Shown here piece after piece: positions 21,590 to 29,520 of a DNA stretch of 30,636 nt (the first letter of the stretch is position 1; each line of letters starts with the position of its first letter). Where the stretch lies: assembly GCA_027579435.1 (NCBI GenBank), contig JANBPK010001301.1, forward strand, positions 1 through 30,636, given 5' to 3'. This stretch comes from Candolleomyces eurysporus (taxonomy: Eukaryota; Basidiomycota; Agaricomycetes; Agaricales; Psathyrellaceae). The translations under genes and the position numbers were made by a program. The notes under the pieces were generated by a model. The model searched no databases, was not told the DNA's origin, and saw only the letters and a program-made list of their open reading frames with translations.

Positions 21590-22530
21590 GGTTGATTTGA
21601 AACCAAAGGACCAACAAAAAGCATTAGATAAATCTAGTGAAACTGACTCTGACATTTCAATCCTTGCATTTGATCCTACCACTGTCAAAAAAGGACCACC
21701 AAGGAGAGCAAAGAAAGCCTGGTCTCAAGTTCCACATCGGCAAACTGTTGCATTAAGAGCAACAGAATCTAATCACCCCACCCCTTTGAAATTTTGGGGC
21801 CACAAGCAGCACCAAAGCTACTGACTCTGCCCCATAGTGGCAAGAAGCACAGGTCTCCCCATATACTGAAGAATACAGGTCAGTTTGAGTTGCCGCAAAA
21901 CACGCTTTTGAAATCTCTGGACAATCAAATCATGCAATCCTTGGAGAATTAAATGCCAGGAAACAGTGCCTGGTCCCAGTCCCCAGAGCCCAAGTGCTTG
22001 AAGAAACAAAATCAGCATTCACAAAGAATGGGCAAGAAACGACTTTGGGAATACAAGTCTCCAGAAAAAGAGCTGCGGCGCTCACGATGGAAGATGCCAC
22101 AGCAGAATCCAGGGTATGACCCAATACCACTTGTTGATGGATATAAACTCACCCTCAAAGCGTGGAATCATACTATCAAACCCCGTCCCATTCTCCAGCA
22201 GTCAGGCCAGTGATCTGTGCCTCACAAAAAAGACCACTGGATTGATGATCAGTTTGACTACACCAAGCAGGACAATTGCCGTTAATCTTATGAATGTGTT
22301 TCTTATCATCTTGATCCAAAGAATGCAAAGTGATAGTATTTTGGATTGTTCAATGTATATAGCAAAATAATCTCCAAAATGCCAAGTCTTTAAAGGAATA
22401 TGTGGTGTTTAATGTCTAAAAAATATGCAGCTTGTCAAAAATGCCAGAGGTAAAGTCAATGAATGCAGGAGGCAGGGTAAAAAGCAAAAGAGATGGGAAA
22501 AGACCACAAAATACTGCCATGTGGGTTCAT
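21590..22530 (+). pseudogene. Cys-knuckle gene 3, decayed
   Basis: An opening segment encodes KPKDQQKALDKSSETDSDIS, ILAFDPTTVKKGPPRRAKKA and SQVPHRQTVALRATES. A later frame gives GKKRLWEYKSPEKELRRS and YKLTLKAWNHTIKPRPILQQ. A likely acceptor (ATATGCAG) at 22430 leads to a knuckle ACQKC (Cys at 22433 and 22442). The third Cys codon (22464) sits 19 bases after the second instead of 18, so one inserted base would restore C-x2-C-x6-C, and NECRRQGKKQKRW then follows. The order of an acidic/basic disordered part followed by a knuckle resembles gene 1. Several stops and shifts make it non-functional. Confidence 0.4.
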
Positions 22531-22555
22531 TTTTATATTACTTGCAAGCTGGACT

Positions 22556-24392
22556 TGTTCACTGTTGTACCAAGAGCTGCAGCAAAAGGCTGGCACCTAG
22601 CTCTGTCACAGTAGTAATACCATGCTTGGAGAGTGTGTTGACAGCCCTGGCAATTTGTTTGCACAAATTGATATGCCTCTCAATGAGACACATCACCAGA
22701 GCGTTATTGACCATACTTTCTTTTTTCTTCTGGAGTTCATCAACTGTGACCACCAAGTTTTCCCAGGCTTCCTTCATTGCTGTAAACCTGCCCTCTTCTG
22801 CTACACATGCAATATCTAGGTGTTTGCAGAGATCCACAACTGATTGCTGGCTATTGGAGAGTACAAAGCTCGAATGGGCAAAACCAAAGGCCATGGAATC
22901 CATCTTGGTCTCAAGCTGCTGCATTCGAGCATTGAGCTGGCCAATAGTGTTAGCCAGACGGTGCTGTTAATATTCAGCAGTTGCTAAAATGAGTAATCGA
23001 ACAGAACTTACATCGGTGTTTGCCTCAGCATGGGCTGGAGGAACCACAACTTTGATTTGAGTCTTGGATTCACTTGCCGGTGGCTATTTTGATGGTCTGG
23101 GTTTTGAGCCTATCTCTGCCTTTTTTTGGGTTTGACGCTCAGTGGATGGCCCAGCAATTGGTGGGTTTCCTGGCTTCTTCCTTTCTCCAAAATCTTTCTT
23201 TGTCTTCGGCTCTCCATTAACACAATTCAACTTCTTCAGCCAGCAGACCATACATGAGGACTTTATGCCTCTTGTGGTGGGAAAAATGCACTTTCCTGGA
23301 TAATAGTTGAGACAGTGGGTATATATTGTGGTGGCTGCTGCCCAGCCATTCGGCAGAGTATTGATGGACCATGGAATTTCAGCTATGGCAGGTGTAAAAT
23401 TCACCTGAAGCTGTTCGACTGGGCTTGCAATATTCAGATAATGCACCTTGATCCATTGGTACCATGTATCAAGGCACTCTTGCTCTTGACTCAAGAGCAG
23501 AGATTTCATGTCCTCTGAGATATTGTTGAAGTCGTGCAGAGCATCTGCTAATTAGGAGAGATATGGCTCCTCAGATTTGCAGACAGTCCATTTCAAAGTC
23601 CCCTCTGGGTCCTGGCCTTTGTCTTGTTTTTGCTTTTTGGTCAGAGGAAAGGGCACCTCCTCTTCACTCTCTTTGACAAACTCCTTTGATTTTGGAGCAG
23701 ATTACTTGAGTTTTGTTTGAAGGTTAAGTGGAGGGAGGGCAGATTTGTAATCTGAGTCAATGTCTATGGCCTCTCTACTGGGATTCTGGGTTGAGCTAGA
23801 GAGTAGAAGCCTAAAGGTAATAGGGGCAGGGACTGGAGCTTTGCGAGAAGGGAGGGCAGGAGGGACCAGAGAATCTCTGGAAAGGCCAGAGGCTAGAGCA
23901 GGATCAGAGAGGGCAGGGACTCGAGCTGGGCCAGTGGCATTTGGCAAGCTGGTACTTCTAACAGTACGCCATGCATTGGTCTGAGGCTGTGGTTGGCTGG
24001 AATCCTTGAGATAAAATGCACCAGAGGCCTGGAGAGTTTTAGACACTTGCTTTTTGTANCTTTGTTTGATTATACTGGTCCAAGTGCGGGAAGGTGCAAA
24101 GGTCATCTTTGTCTTGTGCTCCCAATATGCTTTAGTCCAAAGCCTGACTCTATTGTCTGCTATGATCTTGTTTTTGTAACTCATCAATTTTCTGGTCTTT
24201 ATTTCATTCATCAAACTTTTTTAAATAAGACTAGTCAATTTGATCTCTTCTCTCTCTGAACCAGACAAGACCTACCAGTGGAGTGGTGATTTTTCCAAAG
24301 AACTCTTCATTCTTCAAATCCAGTGATGCCTCAATTAGCTCCTCCAGTTATTTTCCTTTTTTCTTCAGCCTTTCTAGGATATTGGAAAACAT
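22556..24392 (-). pseudogene. Cys-knuckle gene 2 with C-terminal coiled coil, decayed
   Basis: The likely start ATG at 24392-24390 gives MFSNILERLKKKGK, a TAA, then LEELIEASLDLKNEEFFG with a possible donor. Further exons encode NRVRLWTKAYWEHKTKMTFA, a Pro/Ser/Ala-rich region, ESEEEVPFPLTKKQKQDKGQ, NNISEDMKSLLLSQEQECLD, and IPWSINTLPNGWAAATTIYT. The knuckle CMVCWLKKLNC lies near 23223-23255, followed by Lys/Pro-rich sequence. A long helical tail (about 22950-22560) reads LANTIGQLNARMQQLETKMD, FTAMKEAWENLVVTVDELQK and IERHINLCKQIARAVNTLSK, a clear coiled-coil pattern. At least four stops occur in an otherwise steady frame, so decay is recent. A knuckle followed by a coiled coil suggests a DNA-binding, dimerising protein, which is inferred. 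Confidence 0.55.
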
Positions 24393-24639
24393 TCGATCAG
24401 CTATTGGAAAGGTCTGGTGAGTGTGATAGAGATGGTGGCTGTTGTGGTTTAAATTGTTGGCGGAAAAATTGAATAGTTTTTGAACTTGAAGATTGAAGTT
24501 CAGTTTTGTCATGTGACCACAACAAATTTCTTTTGTTCTATGCATCGTTCNTTTTTTTTACCACAACCACCATGTTTAACTCTCCAGTTTTCCATGGTAA
24601 AAGCAAACAGCTGACATCTATCCATTTTCTTGTCAGACA

Positions 24640-26082
24640 CACATTCTGAAGCTTGTAGTTCAGGTGCAGATGTGGACAAAATTTCTGGCTTTCATTCACA
24701 AAACAAACTGACAATGATTATGTCATTAGGTGGTCAATCAAGTGCTCCGTCTATGATGGTCACTTCAGTTATTACGCAAGCTCAGCTCAATTACCCATGC
24801 TGTGCTGTGAGCCATAGCTTCCAGTACTGGCAGGAAAACTTTGGAGTAGATGCTGTCATTGGGTGGAAAGAAAGTGTCCAACCAGGTGATCCTGATGATT
24901 CTCTGTCCTTAGTACAAACCTGGGAACAATTCCCGAAGTCTGAGCTAGCCTGTGTTTCTTCTGTGCTTGTCCAAAGCATGCCCTCACCAGCCATGTGGGA
25001 TTGCTGGAGCTGGTAACACTCGACCAATCACTAGAGCCAGTAGCACTTGAGCAATCACCACCGCTGCCTTACTAGCAATGGGCCAACAGCCACCATTCCC
25101 ACTTAGCAACACTACAGCTCAACCAAATGACAGTGCCCAAGCCTGTTCCTCAGTCTCTGTCCACCTCAGGAGCAGAGCAGTTGGCTCTCCCAACAAACTT
25201 TCCACCGGCCAGATCCAAGCCTGCTTCTTTAACCCCAGAACTTGCCTCACAAAGTCTGCCTCTTTCACCACATGGGGCTCTTGCTTCCAATCCACTCAGA
25301 TCCTTCCTCCTGGCTCCCACGCCAACACCGGAGTACAGTCTCCCAGCCTGAAAGCGCACTCCTCAAGCCCATCCACTTGTTGCCACCCAAACTCCGAAGC
25401 TGACCACCGCACCATCCACTATGCCCAGCCCTTCCTTAAATAAGAACATGCTCAAAACCTTTGACACTTTGCAACTTAATGGTAACTTTTCTGCCAAGTC
25501 AAGTCTCATAATGAGACTTCTGCCTCCCATTATTTCTCAGTCACTTGTCATCACATTTCCTATCACATTCCCCACTTCCAATCATACAGTCAACCATCTT
25601 TCTCCATCTGCCATCTCCCAGCATCTGAGCTTCTTTGCTTTGAGTGAAGGTGCCAAGGCCCAGTGCCATACACAAAGGCAAACAAGTTAATCCCGTTAAT
25701 TGGAGAGAAGCTGGAATTGCTGAGGCTAAAATGGATATAGATGCCCAGGTGGCTGCATTTCGGAGCTTTGAGATGCAGCAGGTTCATTCGGAGGTCCTTC
25801 AGGAAGCACAGTGAGCTTTTTATTTTTATTAAGACCTACACTTGCTGACTGATAAAACTTAGTGAGACTTTCAATGAGGAAGTGGAGTATAGAAGGCTGA
25901 CCCTATTTCTGGAGGAACTCAGCTCCACCCTTTATGTTCTCAATCATCATGCAGATACACTCTGTAGTGCTGCTGTCTGCCTGGGTCTCATAGATCTTAG
26001 CACCGACTTTTCTATTCTTCAAGCCTACAACCTGGACATACACCAGCATGTTGATTATGATGGTGGAGTCCTCAAAAACTAA
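24640..26082 (+). pseudogene. Pro/Ser/Thr-rich gene with helical C-terminus, frame-broken
   Basis: The first part encodes DTHSEACSSGADVDKISGFH and VDAVIGWKESVQPGDPDDSL. The middle is strongly Pro/Ser/Thr-rich (ALPTNFPPARSKPASLTPEL, PTNFPP, LAPTPTPEYSL). Near 25710 a different frame gives REAGIAEAKMDIDAQVAAFR and SFEMQQVHSEVLQEAQ. A 52 nt intron is likely at 25811-25862 (GTGAGC...ACTTAG). The last exon encodes ETFNEEVEYRRLTLFLEELS through LCSAAVCLGLIDLSTDFSIL to a TAA at 26080-26082. The final exons are well formed, the middle has stops. It is not recognised. It lies head to head with Cys-knuckle gene 2, with about 250 bp between starts, so the two may share a promoter region. Confidence 0.45.
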
Positions 26083-26253
26083 CTGTACTTTCTCAATGTA
26101 AAATTACTATTTCTTGACAATTTATTTTATGCTATCAAATGTTGTCTGGATCTAGAAAGAGGCATGCATGTGTTCAAGCCATGGCCTGCCCAAATATGCT
26201 GCCACCAAGGATTAATGGAAGTTTGTAAAGAATCCACAAGAGTGTGGATGATC

Positions 26254-26533
26254 ACACAGGGTTTTTGACCACATATTTTGAGTCTAACTACATTGAAAAT
26301 ACACTATATATTTTTAGTGTATTTTTACAAAAAATACAGAACAAATACAGAAAGTACGAATTTTTTGGAAAAAATATGAAACTATTATGGATCAAAAGTC
26401 AAGTTCTATTGAATACATACTTTCTGTACTTGTTCTGTATTTTTGTAAAAAATACACTAAAAATATATGGTGTATTTTCTATGTATTTTCAATGTATTTG
26501 GATCCAAAATAATGAAGCCAAAAAACCCTGTGT
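26254..26533. mobile_element. Fold-back MITE (280 bp)
   Basis: The ends are ACACAGGGTTTTT (left) and its complement AAAAACCCTGTGT (right). Inverted arms of about 104 bp (26254-26357) and 116 bp (26418-26533) pair along most of their length, including CATTGAAAATACA, ATATATTTTTAGTGTATTTT and AATACAGAACAA. The right arm carries an extra 12-15 bases. Only about 60 bases lie in the loop and no protein is encoded. No certain target-site duplication is visible, so the transposon superfamily cannot be assigned. Confidence 0.8.
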
Positions 26534-26720
26534 CAGCTTGAAATACATATTTNCACAAAAGCAGCNTATATACACTTTTTGGGCATCCCCAGCCATGGAG
26601 CTGGTAAAACCTATGCTTGATGCCAACATATTGTGGAACACCCTGTGGTAGAGAATCCCCAGTGTAGACACTGTTGCCTGGCTCTGCCAATACATGCAAA
26701 ATTTTATGTACATTTCAAGA
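26534..26720. other. Spacer, nothing recognised
   Basis: No coding frame or repeat is seen. Two N bases at 26553 and 26566 sit within a short CA/AT-rich run next to the MITE. Confidence 0.3.
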
Positions 26721-27290
26721 GTGTTGTCCAGGTCTGGCATGGTTTAAAGGTGGAATGGTTTATGACTGGGAATAACTGGAATAAATCATAACCTGAATTT
26801 GGAAATCCATGTACTTCTGTTCTGCATTTGGGCCCAGTTTTGTGATGTGACTACCACCTTTACTTTTCTGTGTAACATTGAAGATTGCAAGACAATTCAT
26901 TAGATGCTTGGGCCCTCAAGAATCAGAAGACTGACTTTCAATAATCAAAGGCTCCGGTCTTTCAATTATCAGAGGCTCCAGTTTTTTGATTGAGAATTTT
27001 AATGGTGCTGTCCAGATCTTGCCATGAAAGATAGAACAACTGGTGACTGGGGAATGACTGGGAACATAACACTGGATCAATACTGGAAATCCATGGACTT
27101 GTCTTGAGGCCAATTTTTGTGACGCCTCCTCTTTTCACCACTGCTTCTGCATCCCATGAACATTGAATATTCCAAGACAATTATTGATCAGATGCTTAGG
27201 CCTTTCAAAAATCAGAGGCTCTGGCCTTTTAATTATCAGAGGCTCAAGTTTTTTCAAGCATCCTCCAGGGTTTGGAATCTACAAAGCCAC
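26721..27290. repeat. Imperfect tandem duplication, 284 bp period
   Basis: The first unit begins GTGTTGTCCAGGTCTGGCATG at 26721 and the second begins GTGCTGTCCAGATCTTGCCATG at 27005. Both go on with an ACTGG(G)GAAT(A/G)ACTGG word, GGAAATCCATG, CATTGAA, CAAGACAATT, AGATGCTTGGG or AGATGCTTAGG, and a pair of AATCAGAGGCTC/ATTATCAGAGGCTC words. The second unit ends in GGCTCAAGTTTTTTC. It is non-coding as far as I can see and lies just downstream of the kinase remnant. Confidence 0.7.
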
Positions 27291-27419
27291 ATGGCATTAA
27301 AATGTAAAGTAAAATATAAGGCAATATTGTAAAGACATGGAAAGACAGCCTAATGCTCAATTACATTGATCCTCCATTTCCTCAAAAACAAGAAGTCTGG
27401 ACAAAGGTGTTGCTTACAC

Positions 27420-27790
27420 TCATTGACAGGCATTGCAAGGTTGAAGTCAATGATGGTGAGCTTGCTATGGACATCAATCAAAACATTGTCGGATTTGATG
27501 TTGTGATGATGCCAGCCAAGCTCATGCATCGGCTTGATGATGGCTGCATTTGTTTGTTTGTCAGCCAAAATTTCAAAGTGAATAAGAAAGGTCAACTCAC
27601 ACAATGGACTGATCAAATTCTTTGAGGGGTTCCCCATAATATGTCATCACAAGGAAAGGGATGGAGGATGCCTGGGCACCATGAGCAATCAAGGAAGGAA
27701 AGTGCTCCATCAATGTGAGGCCTTGCAAAGCCTTGAGCTCCCTCTCAAATCCACTCTCCTCGAAGGCATACTTGACTACAAACCCCCATC
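27420..27790 (-). pseudogene. Protein kinase-like fragment (subdomains II-VII)
   Basis: On the minus strand one frame encodes FVVKYAFEESGFERELKALQ (Lys of the VAIK position, Glu of helix C), LMEHFPSLIAHGAQASSIPF and LVMTYYGEPLKEFDQS (hinge). A 57 nt intron (27600-27544, GTGAGT...ATGCAG) follows, then IIKPMHELGWHHHNIKSDNV and LIDVHSKLTIIDFNLAMPVN. This is the catalytic loop and activation segment start of a Ser/Thr kinase. Two key residues differ: the loop has HHN where kinases have HRD, so the catalytic Asp is Asn, and DFG is DFN. The frames on the two sides of the intron do not match by one base. The N-lobe start and most of the C-lobe are missing. The upstream end runs into the LINE, which probably interrupted it. 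Confidence 0.65.
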
Positions 27791-27922
27791 AATGATAGAT
27801 GCACAATATTGCGAAATCCAAATAGGTGATGGAGTTAGGAGGGAGAGAGGCATGAAAAAAAGATGTCCAGTTAATTCTGTAAGACATTTTCTACCCCACG
27901 ACCTACCCAGCGCCCACCCAAG

Positions 27923-28807
27923 ATGCAGTCCAGGCCACAATCTGCAGCGCGCTCGCGCTACACATTGGTACTGCCCGCCGCCGACTGGAACAACCCTGCC
28001 AGCAGCAAAGACCAACTCGGCCTACCGGTTTTCTCCCCGGAGCCCACCCCTCTGCACCCTCAGTACTCGCTGGGAGGTGCTGCATCATCCATCTCTGCGC
28101 CCGCGGCGCAATGGAGCCATGGCGCGGCCCCCGAATGGACCGACAGTGCTCTCGTCCCCCCAGGAAACTGGGCGTTGGACGATGTGTCCATGTCGGGCCC
28201 CCAATCAGGTGCCCAATCCCGAGAGTCGACCACTGCCCCGAGCGACACGCGTGGTGCGCACGAGAGTGCCCATGAATCTGGAGCCCCACGAGCGAAGGGG
28301 CTGGCATCGTTCTCACCAGCAGATATAACCGAAGCACTGGACGTCGCGGCCCAGTGGTTCAACGCCTGCGTCCCTCCAAGGGAGGACGACACCAGCGCAT
28401 GGGAAAGTGTACGTTCCATGCAGACTAGCATCAACAGAATGGTCTCTAACATTAGACGGACCGACTGGAACCACGCCATCTCGATGGCCAACAACGAGGA
28501 CGCCAATCAGACCATCCGACACCACATCCGCCCGTCCCAACCCTCCCGTAAGGGCAAGGAACGCACAGCACCACCGCTTCAGCTCCCCCCGTCGTCTCCT
28601 ATGAGAGACGACCCTGCGATGGGGGACCTGGAGTACGGAGGATGCCTCGCCTGTCGACGAGACAACTGTGAGGTCACATCGGGCAGATGCCCATTCTGGG
28701 ACCACCGCTTTGATCGGGACTGGATCACAGCGAAATACGCCGAGGTACGTCGTTTCCAACAACATGGCAGGCGCGCGCTCAACACCCTAACCACCTCTCA
28801 TGTCTAG
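27923..28807 (+). CDS. LINE ORF1 protein, intact reading frame
   Basis: A 294-residue open frame starts MQSRPQSAARSRYTLVLPAA. The N-terminal half is Pro/Ser/Ala-rich and probably disordered. A middle helical block includes SPADITEALDVAAQWFNACV and ESVRSMQTSINRMVSNIRR. A basic stretch (PSQPSRKGKER) follows, and the C-terminus has GGCLACRRDNCEVTSGRCPF and WDHRFDRDW, a Cys/His set that could bind zinc. ORF1 proteins of non-LTR elements bind the element RNA, usually through Cys knuckles near the C-terminus, and this layout agrees. No stops or shifts are present, so the copy is fairly young or under selection. The stop codon TAG at 28805-28807 overlaps the start of ORF2. GC-rich codon use contrasts with the AT-rich flanks. 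Confidence 0.7.
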   Translation: MQSRPQSAARSRYTLVLPAADWNNPASSKDQLGLPVFSPEPTPLHPQYSLGGAASSISAPAAQWSHGAAPEWTDSALVPPGNWALDDVSMSGPQSGAQSRESTTAPSDTRGAHESAHESGAPRAKGLASFSPADITEALDVAAQWFNACVPPREDDTSAWESVRSMQTSINRMVSNIRRTDWNHAISMANNEDANQTIRHHIRPSQPSRKGKERTAPPLQLPPSSPMRDDPAMGDLEYGGCLACRRDNCEVTSGRCPFWDHRFDRDWITAKYAEVRRFQQHGRRALNTLTTSHV

Positions 28808-29394
28808 CTCAAGAACACGAGCAGGACCGCAGGGTAAAGTGGGGGTAGTTACATTTAACATAGCAAAGAGTTACTTCAACCTTGATGTACTTCTCGAGGC
28901 CGTGAAAGACGATTTCGATGTATTATTTGTACAGGAGCCTCCCTGGCAAACGATAAGACAGGCGCCCTCAGCGACGAGCAAGGAGGGCGCGCCAGTAATC
29001 GGTACACCAAGACACCCTATGTGGACGTGCATGGTACGCCAGCCAGAACCAGGGTCTAGACTGAGAGTCATGACCTATGTATCGAAGTGCCTGGACCTGC
29101 TGCGTCCGGCCTATTGTTGAGATCTCATCGACGATCGCGATGTGATGGTGATCTCCCTCTTTGGGAACGGAGATCCAACACATCTCATGAACATATACTC
29201 AGACGATCAGCATAGGGCAATTAAGATCATCGCGGACAGATCTGATTTATTTCCCCAACTTAGCTATATGGGCGGGGACTTCAACTTGTTAAAAGTGATA
29301 ACTAAAGGCAGGGGACTGAAGTCCTCAAGTCAGAGTACTGAACTAAGGAACTCCAGGACGGAAATCTATGGTTTAAATATGCTACAGACGATCA
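28800..29394 (+). pseudogene. LINE ORF2, endonuclease domain only, interrupted
   Basis: The start ATG at 28800 lies inside the last codons of ORF1 (ATGTCTAG, 8 nt shared). The protein shows the apurinic-like endonuclease order: VGVVTFNIAKSYFNLDVLL (TFN), DDFDVLFVQEPPW (catalytic Glu in QEP), RVMTYVSKCLDLLRPAY, a TGA at 29118-29120, then DLIDDRDVMVISLFGNGD, LMNIYSDDQHRAIKIIA and YMGGDFNLL (the GDFN motif). The TGA takes the place of an Arg in the usual (P)AYR pattern, consistent with CGA to TGA. The frame after GDFN stays open until it reaches the copia element at 29395. The His-bearing end of the endonuclease and the whole reverse transcriptase are absent. Confidence 0.75.
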
Positions 29395-29498
29395 TGTGAT
29401 GCGATAACAATGAGATAACGATAAGATATGATAAAGGAAGATAAAACCACATCAAACCATGCTGGAGTGTAGTCACAAAGTCACTTCCTTCTAACACA
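29395..29498 (-). repeat. 3' LTR of the copia element (104 bp candidate)
   Basis: Reading the minus strand, TGTGTTAGAAGGAAGTGAC begins at 29498 and GTTATCGCATCACA ends at 29395, so the ends are TG...CA. LINE coding sequence resumes directly after. The expected 4-6 bp duplication would be TGATC (29394-29390), to be matched at the far end outside the window. At 104 bp it is short for copia, so truncation cannot be excluded. Confidence 0.55.
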
Positions 29499-29509
29499 CT
29501 CCCCTGACT
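29499..29509 (-). other. Polypurine tract of the copia element
   Basis: AGTCAGGGGAG stands immediately before the LTR start on the minus strand and 12 bases after the end of pol, the usual place for plus-strand priming. Confidence 0.55.
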
Positions 29510-29520
29510 GTGACAAACTC

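Larger units (their letters stand above)
27890..29394 (+). mobile_element. Non-LTR (LINE) retrotransposon, 5' part
   Basis: GC content rises sharply at about 27890, just ahead of ORF1 (27923-28807) and the first part of ORF2 (28800 onward). The 5' end looks nearly complete; the reverse transcriptase and the 3' end are missing because a copia element starts at 29395. The order ORF1, then an endonuclease-led ORF2 with a short overlap, is that of fungal APE-type LINEs (Tad1-like clades). Confidence 0.75.

Noticed and set aside
22425..22970. A 181-codon plus-strand frame
   Set aside because: It is the antisense of the coiled-coil tail of Cys-knuckle gene 2, whose minus-strand reading has far better protein character.
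26244..26651. 135-codon plus-strand frame
   Set aside because: It translates the AT-rich MITE; its Phe/Tyr/Lys/Asn-rich text reflects the inverted repeat.
27353..27625. Plus-strand frame across the kinase remnant
   Set aside because: The minus strand shows kinase motifs and a canonical intron here; the plus frame is a shadow.
27681..28328. 215-codon plus-strand frame overlapping LINE ORF1
   Set aside because: It is in a different frame from ORF1, starts inside the kinase remnant and is Arg/Pro-rich as expected from an off-frame reading of GC-rich DNA.
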